A DNA stretch of 64,000 bases from Herbaspirillum huttiense (GCF_004367745.1 NZ_CP037993.1:3410001-3474000); one strand, 5' to 3'. Positions 28,801 to 38,160 are shown, numbered from the stretch's first letter. Notes: a model not told the origin generated them from the sequence alone. Numbers and translations: made by a program.

Positions 28801-28802
28801 CG

Positions 28803-29549
28803 TCATTTGAGCCAGACCAGCGAGCCCATGCGCCCGGTGGTCTTGTCACGCCGATAGGAATAGAAACGCGGATCGCTCACGGTACACAGACCGCCACCGC
28901 TGACATCATGCACATCCATGCTGGCCAGCCGCTGGCGGGCCAGCTGATAGATGTCGGCCAGGTACTTGCCGGGACGGCCCGGATAAGCGCGGAAGGCATG
29001 TTGCGCTGCTGCCTGCTGCGCAATGAAGGCCTCGCGCACTTCGGCACCGACCTCGAACTGTTCCGGCCCGATGGCCGGCCCCAGCCAGGCGATGATGTCC
29101 TGCGCGCCGCGCGCGCGCATGGCGGCCACGGTGGCTTCGAGCACGCCGCCGGCCAGTCCGCGCCAACCCGCATGGGCCGCGCCGACCACCGTGCCGGCGC
29201 GGTCGCAGAACAGCACCGGCAGGCAATCGGCCGTCATCATCACGCACACCGCGCCGGGCGTGCTGCTGATGCAGGCATCTGCCGTGGGCTGATCGGGCAA
29301 TGCGGCGGCGTCCAGTACGGCGACGCCATGCACCTGCGTCAGCCAGGCCGGTTCGGACGGCAACAAACGGCGCAGCAGCGCACGATTGCGCGCTACCAGC
29401 GCCGGGTCATCATCAACATGCGTGCCCAGGTTCAGGCCGCCCCCGCCCTGCCCGTCGCCATACGGCGCAGGACTGAAGCCGCCTGCACGCAGCGTGGTCA
29501 GGGCACCGATGTTGGCAGGCGCAGCCCAGTCGGGGATCAGCAATTCCAT
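28803..29549 (-). CDS. pgeF: Purine nucleoside phosphorylase / polyphenol oxidase family protein PgeF (YfiH)
   Basis: A 248-aa protein of the YfiH/DUF152 family, related to human FAMIN/LACC1. The zinc/active-site residues lie in QVHGVAVLDA, MTADCLPVLFCDRAG and GAAHAGWRGLAGG. Family members act on adenosine and inosine, and E. coli PgeF has been linked to peptidoglycan precursor editing. The gene follows rluD by 12 bases, a conserved pairing in proteobacteria. Confidence 0.92.
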   Translation of the reverse strand: MELLIPDWAAPANIGALTTLRAGGFSPAPYGDGQGGGGLNLGTHVDDDPALVARNRALLRRLLPSEPAWLTQVHGVAVLDAAALPDQPTADACISSTPGAVCVMMTADCLPVLFCDRAGTVVGAAHAGWRGLAGGVLEATVAAMRARGAQDIIAWLGPAIGPEQFEVGAEVREAFIAQQAAAQHAFRAYPGRPGKYLADIYQLARQRLASMDVHDVSGGGLCTVSDPRFYSYRRDKTTGRMGSLVWLK

Positions 29550-29561
29550 GGACGGGCTCGC

Positions 29562-30680
29562 TCAATAGTCGTCATCGTCTTCGTCATAGTCGCCCAGGAC
29601 CGGATCGGCTTCCTCGCTCATCTCGGGGATCACCGCCAGGGCCGGATCGATGTTGGCGCTCTTGAGCAGGGCTTCGATATCCGCCGGCAAAGGCGCGGCC
29701 CACTGGCGGAACTTGCCCGAAGTCGGATGCACCAGGCCCAGGCGCCCGGCCAGCAGGGCCTGGCGCGGGAAGACCGAGGCCAGGTGCTGCTTGCCATAGA
29801 GCGCATCGCCCACCAGCGCGAAACCCAGCGACTGCAGGTGCACGCGGATCTGGTGGGTACGGCCGGTTTCCAAGCGGCAATGCACCAGGCTGACCGGCTT
29901 GCGGTCGATCTCGCCGGTGGCCAGGCGCCGGTAATGGGTCACCGCCGGCTTGGCGCGCATGCTTTGCGACACGGCCATCTTGATGCGGTCGCGCGGATGG
30001 CGTGCCATCGGCGCGTTGATGGTGCCGGAGAGCTGCGGCAGCCCCCACACCAGGGCCAGATACTGGCGCTTCATGCTGCGTGCCTGCAACTGGCGCACCA
30101 GGTCGGTCTGCGCGGCCAGGGTCTTGGCCACCACCATCAGGCCGCTGGTTTCCTTGTCCAGCCGGTGCACGATGCCGGCGCGCGGCACGTTGGCCAGGCC
30201 CGGGCAATGATGCAGCAGGCCGTTGAGCAGCGTGCCGCTCCAGTTGCCGGCCGCCGGATGCACCACCAGGCCGGCAGGCTTGTTGAGGATGATGATGGAC
30301 TTGTCCTCGTGCAGGATGTCCAGCGCCATGGCTTCAGGGGCATAGGGCTGGTCGGCCGGCACCGATTGCGGTGCCACCTCCACCAGCTCGTCGCCCAGCA
30401 TGGTCATCTTGCCCTTGGCGGGCGCGCCGTCGACGGTGACGTGGCCGTCTTCGATCCATTGCTGGATGCGGCTGCGCGAGAATTCGGGCATGAGGCCGGA
30501 CAGAACCTTGTCCAGCCGCTGGCCGATGACCTCGTCATCCAGGCGGAAACTCAGGGGCTCCAGGCCGGAGACGCTTTCGTCGCCGGCTTGCTCGCCGTCA
30601 TCGAAATCGTCCTCCAGCGGGAGGTCGGTCTTTACAGGCTCATCGCCATTTGTAATCGGAAGGGGTTTCTTACGTGACAT
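29562..30680 (-). CDS. rluD: 23S rRNA pseudouridine synthase RluD
   Basis: Makes pseudouridines 1911/1915/1917 in helix 69 of 23S rRNA. The 372-aa protein has an N-terminal S4 RNA-binding domain (RLDKVLSGLMPEFSRSRIQQW) and the catalytic motif GIVHRLDKETSGLMV with the nucleophile Asp. The N-terminal 45 residues and the C-terminal tail are unusually acidic (ending DYDEDDDDY). Divergent from bamD, as in many proteobacteria. Confidence 0.93.
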   Translation of the reverse strand: MSRKKPLPITNGDEPVKTDLPLEDDFDDGEQAGDESVSGLEPLSFRLDDEVIGQRLDKVLSGLMPEFSRSRIQQWIEDGHVTVDGAPAKGKMTMLGDELVEVAPQSVPADQPYAPEAMALDILHEDKSIIILNKPAGLVVHPAAGNWSGTLLNGLLHHCPGLANVPRAGIVHRLDKETSGLMVVAKTLAAQTDLVRQLQARSMKRQYLALVWGLPQLSGTINAPMARHPRDRIKMAVSQSMRAKPAVTHYRRLATGEIDRKPVSLVHCRLETGRTHQIRVHLQSLGFALVGDALYGKQHLASVFPRQALLAGRLGLVHPTSGKFRQWAAPLPADIEALLKSANIDPALAVIPEMSEEADPVLGDYDEDDDDY

Positions 30681-30684
30681 CAGC

Positions 30685-30690
30685 TATAAT
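30685..30690 (+). promoter_or_regulatory. Consensus -10 box for bamD
   Basis: TATAAT, with bamD starting 103 bases further on. No good -35 is found at 15-18 bases, so the -10 is the only evidence. Confidence 0.5.
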
Positions 30691-30792
30691 CGCCGGATCG
30701 GGTTGATTGTATTTCGGGTATCGATGCAGCCGGCTCGGGTAGGCGCTCAGCGCCATGCACAACTGATAGTCCCAGACAAGCACACAAGAGTC

Positions 30793-31593
30793 ATGCACAA
30801 AATCTTATTGAAGTTCTTCATCATCGGTTTTGCCCTCTCGCTCACCGCCTGCGGCCTCTTGCCGGAACAAAAAGACGAGACGGTCGGCTGGTCTGCCTCG
30901 AAATTATACTCGGAAGCCAAGGATGAACTGAATGCCGGCGGCTACGACAAGGCCATCAAGTATTTCGAGAAGCTGGAATCGCGCTACCCGTTCGGCACCT
31001 ACGCCCAGCAGGCGCAGATGGACATCGCCTACGCCTACTACCGCCAGAACGAGCAGGCACAAGGCCTGGCTGCGGTGGACCGCTTCATCAAGCTGCACCC
31101 GAACCACCCCAATGTCGACTACATGTATTACCTGCGTGGCCTGATCAACTTCAATGATCGCACCAGCATCTTCGACACCTTCACCGACCAGGACAACACC
31201 GAGCGCGATCCCAAGGCCATGCGTGACGCCTTCGATTCGTTCAAGCTGCTGGCCGAACGTTTCCCGGAAAGCAAGTACACCCCGGACGCCATTGCCCGCA
31301 TGAAATACCTGGTCAATGCCATGTCCCAGTACGACGTCCACGTGGCCAACTACTACTTCCGCCGTGGTGCCTACGTGTCGGCCGCCAACCGTGCGCAAGC
31401 GGCCATCAAGCAGTATCCGGACTCCCCGGCCAATGAAGAGGCGCTGTTCATCCTGATGCGCTCCTACGAAGCCCTGGGCCAGACCAAGCTGAAGGAAGAT
31501 ACCGAACGCATCATCCAGGCCACCTACCCCAACAGCCCCTGGTACAACGGCGGTCCCAAGCAGAAGGCCAAGCCGTGGTGGAAGGTCTGGTAA
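30793..31593 (+). CDS. bamD: Outer membrane assembly lipoprotein BamD
   Basis: Essential lipoprotein of the BAM complex, which inserts beta-barrel proteins in the outer membrane. The 266-aa precursor has a signal peptide with lipobox LTAC (lipidated Cys20), then five TPR-like repeats beginning KLYSEAKDELNAGGYDKAIK; ESRYPFGTYAQQAQ is a family hallmark. The ATG at 30793 gives the proper signal peptide; the longer frame upstream runs into rluD antisense. A strong terminator follows. Confidence 0.95.
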   Translation: MHKILLKFFIIGFALSLTACGLLPEQKDETVGWSASKLYSEAKDELNAGGYDKAIKYFEKLESRYPFGTYAQQAQMDIAYAYYRQNEQAQGLAAVDRFIKLHPNHPNVDYMYYLRGLINFNDRTSIFDTFTDQDNTERDPKAMRDAFDSFKLLAERFPESKYTPDAIARMKYLVNAMSQYDVHVANYYFRRGAYVSAANRAQAAIKQYPDSPANEEALFILMRSYEALGQTKLKEDTERIIQATYPNSPWYNGGPKQKAKPWWKVW

Positions 31594-31640
31594 TGGAAGC
31601 CATTGCCACGCAGATCTGACGATCGTGTGCTGATGAAAAA

Positions 31641-31673
31641 ATGCCGCCCGGTGATGAACCGGGCGGCATTTTC
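31641..31673 (+). terminator. Terminator after bamD
   Basis: ATGCCGCCCGGT, GATGA loop, ACCGGGCGGCAT, then TTTTCGTTT. Twelve-base perfect stem, preceded by an A run. Confidence 0.92.
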
Positions 31674-31822
31674 GTTTGGAGTGAAGTGAACGCGGCTTCG
31701 GGCGGGCGGTCTATCTTGCCGATCGCCTGCCCCAGCGAATTGCGCGCGGGTCGCTCGCCAGACAGGGCAGCGTGAGACCGTGTCCCGGCCCCCTTCAACA
31801 GAAGATCAGAAAAAACAACACC

Positions 31823-32227
31823 ATGAGCAACGGACTTCTCACTGCCGTCGCGGCCGGCCTGGCGCTGCCGCCGCTGGCCGTCATCGGCTTCTTCGTCAAT
31901 CGCATGAAGCACATCCATCAACGCACCCAAGACCGCATCTTCACGCTCAAGCGTGCGGCGGGGCTGTTGACGGCAAGCATCCTGGGCAGCATCTCCACCA
32001 CCTTCGTCGGCCTGTACCTGATCGGCATGATTTCCCCGCCCGCTCGCTGCGCGGGTGCCTGCTACGGCACGGCAGCGGCCTCCCAGGTCGATGCAATCTT
32101 CTGGAGCTTCCTGCTGATGTACCTCAGTTTCATGCTCTTCCTGGGCTTCGGCGCTCAGCGCAGCTGGCAACTGGTGGCGCGGGAGACGGCCCGATCGCAG
32201 ACTGCGACCACTCCGCCCGAGGCCTGA
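31823..32227 (+). CDS. Small membrane protein of unknown function
   Basis: A 134-aa protein with three hydrophobic segments (about 4-25, 46-72 and 92-115). Between helices two and three lies a Cys-containing loop, PPARCAGACYGTAAA, which may face the periplasm. I do not recognise the family. It starts after the bamD terminator, with no neighbour in an obvious operon. Confidence 0.55.
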   Translation: MSNGLLTAVAAGLALPPLAVIGFFVNRMKHIHQRTQDRIFTLKRAAGLLTASILGSISTTFVGLYLIGMISPPARCAGACYGTAAASQVDAIFWSFLLMYLSFMLFLGFGAQRSWQLVARETARSQTATTPPEA

Positions 32228-32284
32228 GCTGCCCAGCCGCTGCGCTCAAGCGCGCAGCTCCGCTCCGGCACCGCCGCGTGCCGC

Positions 32285-33061
32285 TCAGCCTTCCAGCTTG
32301 CGGCGGAACACCCAGCTGCTCTCGCTGGAGGCTTCCGGCGCGAAGGCATAGCCTTCGACGTCGAAGGCCTTCAGCTTTTCCGGCTGGCTGATGTTCTTCT
32401 CGGCCGCATAGCGCGCCATCAGGCCGCGCGCCCGCTTGGCGTAGAAGGAAATGATCTTGTACTTGCCGCCCTTCCAGTCCTCGAACACGGGCGAGATCAC
32501 CTGCGCCTTGAGCAGCTTGGGCTTGACCACCTTGAAGTATTCCTCCGAAGCCAGGTTCACCAGCACCGGCGTCTTCTGTGCCGCCAGTTCGTCATTGAGC
32601 GCTTCGGTGATCTCGTTGCCCCAGAAGGCATAGAGATCCTTGCCGCCCGGATTGGCCAGCTTGGTGCCCATCTCCAGGCGATACGGCTGCATCAGGTCCA
32701 GCGGACGCAGCATGCCGTACAGGCCCGACAGGATGCGCACGTGGTTCTGCAGGTAGTCGAGCTGCTTGGCCTTGAGCGAGCCCGCATCCAGCCCCTCGTA
32801 CACATCGCCGTTGAAGGCCAGCACCGCCTGTTTGGCGTTCTTGGTGGTGAACTTGCGCGACCAGCTGGCATAGCGGTTCACGTTGAGCACCGACAACTGG
32901 TCGGAGATGCCCATGAGGCTGCCGATCTCGGCGGGCGACTTGGTCTTGAGGACCTCGATCAGTTCCGCCGAGCGCGGCACGAAGGCCGGTGTGGTGTGGA
33001 GGTCCGTGGTGGGCGGTGTGTCGTAGTCCAGCGATTTGGCGGGAGACAAAACAATCAGCAT
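32285..33061 (-). CDS. yaaA: Peroxide stress protein YaaA
   Basis: A 258-aa DUF328 protein. The N-terminus [17 protein letters not shown], the [11 protein letters not shown] segment and YAFWGNEIT are diagnostic. In E. coli YaaA lowers free iron during H2O2 stress under OxyR and has a helix-hairpin-helix-like DNA-binding fold. The start at 33061 matches the family; five extra codons upstream are possible. No OxyR site was recognised. Confidence 0.93.
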   Translation of the reverse strand: MLIVLSPAKSLDYDTPPTTDLHTTPAFVPRSAELIEVLKTKSPAEIGSLMGISDQLSVLNVNRYASWSRKFTTKNAKQAVLAFNGDVYEGLDAGSLKAKQLDYLQNHVRILSGLYGMLRPLDLMQPYRLEMGTKLANPGGKDLYAFWGNEITEALNDELAAQKTPVLVNLASEEYFKVVKPKLLKAQVISPVFEDWKGGKYKIISFYAKRARGLMARYAAEKNISQPEKLKAFDVEGYAFAPEASSESSWVFRRKLEG

Positions 33062-33192
33062 GAGGCGTTCATCCAATGATCAGGTTGGGACAAGGTGGCC
33101 GCCATGATACCCAAAGCGCGGCGCTTGCGTGCGGTAGCCTGGTTTGGAGCCGATATGAAAATTTGGACAACAAAAGCCCGGCTGTTGGGGCT

Positions 33193-33220
33193 TTGATCCC
33201 TGGCACCCGGCTCCTACACT
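33193..33220 (+). promoter_or_regulatory. Possible sigma-70 promoter of chemoreceptor gene
   Basis: TTGATC, 16 bases, TACACT (4 of 6 in each box), about 100 bases before the chemoreceptor start. An AAAGCCC/GGGCTTT hairpin (33173-33194) overlaps its left edge. Confidence 0.35.
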
Positions 33221-33328
33221 GAAGCATTGGACGTAAATGGCAATCCGCTGCTGCCCGCCATCCATCGCCCGAGCCCCCGCCTGCATTGCCGCGCCGCATC
33301 CCATCTGATCCCACACCAAGGAAACGCC

Positions 33329-35074
33329 ATGAACTGGTTCTACGATCTGCGCATCGCCCGCAAGCTGCTCCTGACCTTCGCCACCATCCTGCTGCTGACT
33401 GGCGTGCTGGGGGTGTTTTCCATCGTGCAACTCTCGCGCGTCAACGATGCGTCCACCGAGATTGCGACCAATTCCCTGCCCAGCGTGCGCTATCCACTGG
33501 AAGCCAAGGTGGCACTGGCCCGCATTCGCACCGTGCAACTGCAGCACCTGCTGCCCGGCAACGAGGCCAACGTGGAAGCCAATGAAAAGGTCATCGGCGA
33601 CATGCTGGCCGGGCTCAACAAGGCGCTCGACAAGTACGAGCCGCTGGTCAACATGCCCGACGAACGTACCTATTTCACGGCCATCAAGAGCGATCTGGCA
33701 GTCTTCACCAAACAGCATCAGGACCTGGCCAAACTGGTCCGCGGGCAACAGATCGATGCCGCACGCGAGCTGCTGATGAAACAGATCACGCCGGTCTACC
33801 TGCGTCTGTTCGACAACATGGACAAAGCCGTGGCCATCAATATCGACGCCAGCGAGAATACCGACCACGATGCCCAGGTCCGCTATGAAAATTCCCGCCT
33901 GCTGATCGGCGTACTGCTGGCCGCCTGCATCGGCTTGGGCCTGCTGTTGGCGACCTGGGTGGCCCGGATCGTCTCGCGCCCCTTGCAGGAAGCCATGCAC
34001 GTGGCCGAGCGGGTGGCCGAAGGCGACCTGACGGTACATATCCAGCCTGCCGGACGTGACGAAACCGGCCGCCTGATGGGCTCGCTGAAGGCCATGAACG
34101 ACAGCCTGCTGCGTATCGTGACGCAGGTTCGTGAAGGAACAGACACCATCAATACCGCCTCCCGCGAAATCGCCAGCGGCAATCTCGACCTCTCCAGCCG
34201 TACCGAGCAGCAGGCCAGCTCCCTGGAGGAAACCGCCTCGGCCATGGAAGAGATCACCTCCACCGTCAAGCAGAATGCCGATAATGCCCGCCAGGCCAAC
34301 CAGCTGGCGCATTCGGCTTCCGACGTGGCGACCCAAGGGGGCAGCGTGGTGTCGCAGGTAGTCGATACCATGGGGGCGATCAATGCCTCGTCGCGCAAGA
34401 TCGTGGACATCATCAGCGTCATCGACGGCATTGCCTTCCAGACCAACATCCTCGCGCTGAACGCCGCCGTGGAAGCGGCCCGCGCGGGCGAACAGGGCCG
34501 CGGATTCGCGGTCGTGGCCTCCGAAGTGCGCTCGCTGGCGCAGCGCTCGGCGGCCGCCGCCAAGGAGATCAAGACCCTCATCGATGATTCCGTGGCCAAG
34601 GTCGATACCGGCAGCCGCCTGGTGGAGCAAGCCGGCAGCACCATGACCGAAGTGGTCGCCAGCGTGCGCCGCGTCACCGACATCGTCAGCGAGATCACCG
34701 CCGCCAGTTCCGAGCAAAGCAATGGCATCGAGCAGGTCAACCTGGCCATCACCCAGATGGATGAGGTGACCCAGCAGAACGCCGCGCTGGTGGAACAGGC
34801 CGCAGCGGCGGCCGGCTCGCTGCAGGACCAGGCGGGCAGGCTGTCGGAACTGGTGAGCGTATTCAAGCTGGAGCGCGCCCATGCCACTGCACAGGCGGCC
34901 CCGGTGGCTGCGCGGTCTGCTGCACTGTCGCCCAAACCTCAGCCCCGGCCGCAACCCAAGCCGGCCGTCCGCACAGCCGCAGCGGCACCGGCACTGCCAG
35001 CCGCCCCTGCACCCAAGGCCGGCAAGGCGGCCAAGGCCCCGTCCGCGGAGGAGGGAGACTGGGAACAATTCTGA
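33329..35074 (+). CDS. Methyl-accepting chemotaxis protein with CheR-docking tail
   Basis: A 581-aa transmembrane chemoreceptor. Order: TM1 (about 12-33), a four-helix-bundle-type periplasmic sensor (34-190), TM2 (191-212), HAMP, and a signalling domain with the hairpin tip IDGIAFQTNILALNAAVEAARAGEQGRGFAVVA region. A Pro/Ala-rich linker leads to the C-terminal pentapeptide DWEQF, which fits the xWxxF tether that binds CheR in E. coli receptors. The ligand is unknown. The ATG is preceded by CAAGGAAACGCC. It stands apart from both the che and wsp clusters. Confidence 0.94.
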   Translation: MNWFYDLRIARKLLLTFATILLLTGVLGVFSIVQLSRVNDASTEIATNSLPSVRYPLEAKVALARIRTVQLQHLLPGNEANVEANEKVIGDMLAGLNKALDKYEPLVNMPDERTYFTAIKSDLAVFTKQHQDLAKLVRGQQIDAARELLMKQITPVYLRLFDNMDKAVAINIDASENTDHDAQVRYENSRLLIGVLLAACIGLGLLLATWVARIVSRPLQEAMHVAERVAEGDLTVHIQPAGRDETGRLMGSLKAMNDSLLRIVTQVREGTDTINTASREIASGNLDLSSRTEQQASSLEETASAMEEITSTVKQNADNARQANQLAHSASDVATQGGSVVSQVVDTMGAINASSRKIVDIISVIDGIAFQTNILALNAAVEAARAGEQGRGFAVVASEVRSLAQRSAAAAKEIKTLIDDSVAKVDTGSRLVEQAGSTMTEVVASVRRVTDIVSEITAASSEQSNGIEQVNLAITQMDEVTQQNAALVEQAAAAAGSLQDQAGRLSELVSVFKLERAHATAQAAPVAARSAALSPKPQPRPQPKPAVRTAAAAPALPAAPAPKAGKAAKAPSAEEGDWEQF

Positions 35075-35301
35075 GCCGGCCGGGGGATGAAGGCCTGTTC
35101 AAGTTGGACAGCGGACTTGCCGTTAATCAACAAGACTGGCAGCATGCAAGCTGTCAGGAGCGCACTGTTGCAGTCAACCGGTGCTCTTGCAGGGGCAGTC
35201 TGTCGGCACTTTGCCGGCATTTCGCTGTCCATGGTGAACGAGCAAGACGAATTGCACAGGCTGCCCGCCTGATCCCGCCGGCCATCGGCAAGGAGGACAT
35301 C

Positions 35302-35586
35302 ATGAAACGCGACAAAGCCCTCATGGGCGAAATCCTGAAGCAACTGGCATCCTTCGGCACCCTCTACGGCGACGTGGAAAAGATCCAGAGTGCCCTGCCC
35401 GGGCAGGTGGCCCCGGAGGTGATCCTGCATCATCTGCGCCTGCTCTATGATCGCGGCCTGGCGGCGGTCGACATGCACAATTTCTGGCGCGTCACCGATC
35501 AGGGGTATGATGCGCTCGAAGCCGGTGGCGAGCTCTTCGGCAAGCAGGAAGCGCCGCTACCCGGACAACGTGGCATCGACAACTAG
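35302..35586 (+). CDS. Small winged-helix protein, DUF2513-like
   Basis: A 94-aa protein starting MKRDKALMGEILKQL, with a helix (QVAPEVILHHLRLLYDRGL) and a wing-like strand pair (HNFWRVTDQGYDALEA). This resembles DUF2513 winged-helix proteins, often found with mobile or defence genes; function unknown. AAGGAGG 5 bases before the ATG is a near-perfect ribosome site. The stop is 11 bases before a PIN-domain gene on the same strand. Confidence 0.72.
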   Translation: MKRDKALMGEILKQLASFGTLYGDVEKIQSALPGQVAPEVILHHLRLLYDRGLAAVDMHNFWRVTDQGYDALEAGGELFGKQEAPLPGQRGIDN

Positions 35587-35597
35587 TTTTCAATTCA

Positions 35598-36119
35598 ATG
35601 AGCATCCAGGCAACACCTTCTCTCTCCCCTGCACCGTCCTTTCCCTCCGGCACACCCGCTGACGTCCCCGCCGGCCGTCAGCGGGTGGTGCTGGACACCA
35701 ATGTCTGCCTGGACCTGTTCGTCTTCCGCGATCCACGCTGGGCGGCGCTGCAGGCCGCGCTGGAACAAGGAACCGTAGAGGCTTACACCCGCGAGGATTG
35801 CCGCAGCGAGTGGCTGGCCGTGCTGGATTATCCGCATCTGCCGGTCACCCCCGAGACCAAACCCGCGATCTGCGCTGAATTCGACCGCCTGCTGCGGTGT
35901 CTGCCGCTGGCCCAGGTCAATACGTTCGGCTTGCCCGTCTGCACCGATCGCGACGACCAGAAATTCCTCGAACTGGCGCTGCAATGCCAGGCCCACGTGC
36001 TGGTGAGCAAGGACAAGGCCGTCCTGAAGCTCGGCAAGCGCACCGTCAAGCGCGGCCTGTTTGCCATCGTGCCGCCCCAGCTCTGGCGCGCCGATGCCTT
36101 CCTTGATGCGGCCATCTGA
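35598..36119 (+). CDS. PIN-domain protein (putative ribonuclease)
   Basis: A 173-aa protein. After a Pro/Ser-rich N-terminal 26 residues comes a PIN fold: VVLDTNVCLDLFVF with the first acidic residue, an internal EDCRSEWLAVLDYP with Glu, and CTDRDDQKFLELAL with further acids, then VSKDKAVLKL. PIN domains are Mg-dependent RNases, often toxins. It follows the winged-helix gene by 11 bases, so the two are probably co-expressed. PIN proteins of this kind also occur alone as chromosomal housekeeping genes, so a toxin role is not proven. Confidence 0.82.
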   Translation: MSIQATPSLSPAPSFPSGTPADVPAGRQRVVLDTNVCLDLFVFRDPRWAALQAALEQGTVEAYTREDCRSEWLAVLDYPHLPVTPETKPAICAEFDRLLRCLPLAQVNTFGLPVCTDRDDQKFLELALQCQAHVLVSKDKAVLKLGKRTVKRGLFAIVPPQLWRADAFLDAAI

Positions 36120-36182
36120 AGGCCGCCGCGAATGCGGCTAGAATAGCGGGCTTGCGATCATCACAAGAACGAGCCCGCTGCA

Positions 36183-37340
36183 ATGAGCACCCCCAACATC
36201 GTCACCAAGCTGCCCAAGGTGGGCACTACCATCTTCACCGTCATGTCTGCATTGGCCAGCGAAAAAGGCGCGGTCAACCTGGGACAGGGCTTCCCCGATT
36301 TCCATTGCGACCCGGCCCTGGTGAATGCGGTCACCCGCGCCATGCAGGACGGCCTGAACCAGTACCCGCCCATGGCCGGCGTGCTGCCGCTGCGCGAAGC
36401 CATCGCCGCCAAGGTGGAGCGGCTCTACGGCCATCGCTATGATCCGGTCTCCGAGATCACCGTCACGGCCGGTGCCACCCAGGGCATCCTGACCTCGGTG
36501 CTGTGCGCGGTGCATCCGGGTGACGAAGTGATCGTGATTGAGCCGGTCTATGACTGCTACGTGCCGGCCATCGAGCTGGCCGGTGGCGTGCCGGTGTTCG
36601 TGCAGATGGAAGTGGGCGCGGCGGGTTACAGCATCCCCTGGGACAAGGTCCGCGCAGCGGTCACGCCCAAGACCCGCATGATCATGGTCAACACCCCGCA
36701 CAACCCGACCGGCAGCGTCATGCGCGCATCCGACGTGGCCGCGCTGGCCGAGATCGTGCGCGGCACCGATATCCTGATCCTCTCCGACGAAGTCTATGAG
36801 CACATGGTCTTCGATGGCCAGCCGCATGAATCGCTGGCGCGCCATCCGGAGCTGGCTGAGCGCAGCTTCATCAATTCCAGCTTCGGCAAGACCTATCACG
36901 TCACCGGCTGGAAGGTCGGCTATGTGGCGGCCCCCGCTGCGCTGACTGCCGAATTCCGCAAGGTGCACCAGTTCAACGTCTTTACCGTCAACACGCCGGT
37001 GCAGTATGGCTTGGCCGAGTATATGAAGAACCCGGCACCGTACCTGGATTTGCCGGCGTTTTACCAGAGGAAACGTGACCTTTTCCGCGCAGGACTGGCC
37101 AACACCCGGTTCGAATTGCTGCCCTCGCAAGGCACCTATTTCCAGTGCGTGAAGTACGACGCCATCTCGGACCAGTCCGAAGCCGACTTCTGCAAGTGGC
37201 TCACCAGTGAAATCGGCGTGGCCGCCATTCCGGTCTCGGCCTTCTACAACACGCCCAGGGAATCGGGCATCGTGCGCTTCTGCTTCGCCAAGAAGGATGA
37301 AACGCTGCAACTGGCGCTGGACCGGCTGGCCAAGCTGTAA
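36183..37340 (+). CDS. Methionine aminotransferase (YbdL-like, class I PLP)
   Basis: A 385-aa fold-type I aminotransferase. Lys236 in SSFGKTYHVTGWKVGY is the PLP lysine; Tyr/Asp contacts lie in EPVYDCY, NTPHNPTG and LSDEVYEHM. The N-terminus (IFTVMSALASEKGAVNLGQGFPDF) and length match E. coli YbdL, which prefers methionine and aromatic amino acids with keto-acid acceptors. A TAGAAT -10-like box lies about 45 bases before the start. A kynurenine aminotransferase role is also possible in this subfamily. Confidence 0.87.
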   Translation: MSTPNIVTKLPKVGTTIFTVMSALASEKGAVNLGQGFPDFHCDPALVNAVTRAMQDGLNQYPPMAGVLPLREAIAAKVERLYGHRYDPVSEITVTAGATQGILTSVLCAVHPGDEVIVIEPVYDCYVPAIELAGGVPVFVQMEVGAAGYSIPWDKVRAAVTPKTRMIMVNTPHNPTGSVMRASDVAALAEIVRGTDILILSDEVYEHMVFDGQPHESLARHPELAERSFINSSFGKTYHVTGWKVGYVAAPAALTAEFRKVHQFNVFTVNTPVQYGLAEYMKNPAPYLDLPAFYQRKRDLFRAGLANTRFELLPSQGTYFQCVKYDAISDQSEADFCKWLTSEIGVAAIPVSAFYNTPRESGIVRFCFAKKDETLQLALDRLAKL

Positions 37341-37420
37341 CACGACTGGTGCGCAAATCGTTTATATATTTTCCGTAACGTGACTTCCCCCCTCAACACG
37401 ACACGCAAAAAAGGAACGCC

Positions 37421-38113
37421 ATGATCGACGTCTACAGCTGGGCTACGCCCAACGGCCACAAGGTTCACATCATGCTGGAGGAGTGCGGCCTGCCCTACAC
37501 CGCGCATGCCATCGATATCGGTGCCGGTGACCAGTTCACGCCCGAATTCCTCAAGATCTCGCCCAACAACAAGATCCCCGCCATCGTCGATCCCGATGGT
37601 CCGGACGGTGCGCCGATCTCGCTGTTCGAGTCCGGTGCCATCCTGATCTACCTGGCGGGCAAAACCGGGCGCTTCCTCGGCGAGACCGTGCGTGAGAAGT
37701 ATGAAGTGCTGCAATGGGTGATGTTCCAGATGGGTGGCCTGGGGCCGATGCTGGGCCAGGCGCACCACTTCCGACTGTATGCGCCGGAGCAGATCGAATA
37801 CGCCGTGAACCGCTACAGCAACGAAGCGCGCCGCCTGTACCAGGTGATGGACAAGCAGCTCGGCCAGCACGCCTACCTGGCTGGCGAGAACTACACCATC
37901 GCCGATATCGCCTGCTTCCCGTGGACCCGTTCGCACAAGAACCAGGGCATCGATCTGGCGGACTTCCCCAACGTCCAGCGCTGGTTCGATGCCATCAGCG
38001 CACGTCCGGCGGTGCAGCGCGGCGTGACCGTGCTGGCCGACAAGCGCAAGCCGCTGCACGATGACAAGGCCAAGGAATTGCTGTTCGGAAAAAGCCAGTA
38101 CGAGAAACGCTGA
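37421..38113 (+). CDS. Glutathione S-transferase-like disulfide-bond oxidoreductase (YfcG type)
   Basis: A 230-aa nu-class GST. The N-terminal thioredoxin fold has the active-site pattern TPNGHKVHIMLEE, then ISPNNKIPAIVD and the glutathione-gamma-Glu motif FESGAILIYLA; the helical domain has QMGGLGPMLGQAHHF and NYTIADIACFPW. The match to E. coli YfcG is close. That enzyme binds two glutathiones and reduces disulfides. It follows the aminotransferase after an 80-base gap. Confidence 0.9.
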   Translation: MIDVYSWATPNGHKVHIMLEECGLPYTAHAIDIGAGDQFTPEFLKISPNNKIPAIVDPDGPDGAPISLFESGAILIYLAGKTGRFLGETVREKYEVLQWVMFQMGGLGPMLGQAHHFRLYAPEQIEYAVNRYSNEARRLYQVMDKQLGQHAYLAGENYTIADIACFPWTRSHKNQGIDLADFPNVQRWFDAISARPAVQRGVTVLADKRKPLHDDKAKELLFGKSQYEKR

Positions 38114-38120
38114 TCGTACA

Positions 38121-38155
38121 TTGCCGCGGGCGGCTACCCGGCCCGCCTGCGGCAA
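38121..38155. other. Hairpin between convergent genes
   Basis: TTGCCGC, GC-rich middle with a further inner stem, GCGGCAA. It lies between the convergent GST and diguanylate-cyclase genes. No T run, so termination is only a guess. Confidence 0.45.
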
Positions 38156-38160
38156 CCGCA

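Noticed and set aside
31511-32170. 219-codon leftward frame opposite bamD end and the small membrane gene
   Set aside because: Crosses the bamD terminator and is Ala/Glu/Gly-rich without a family pattern; the rightward small membrane protein has proper helices.
33141-33156. GCCGATAT as a sigma-28 -10 box before the chemoreceptor
   Set aside because: No TAAAGTTT-like -35 is found 11 bases upstream.
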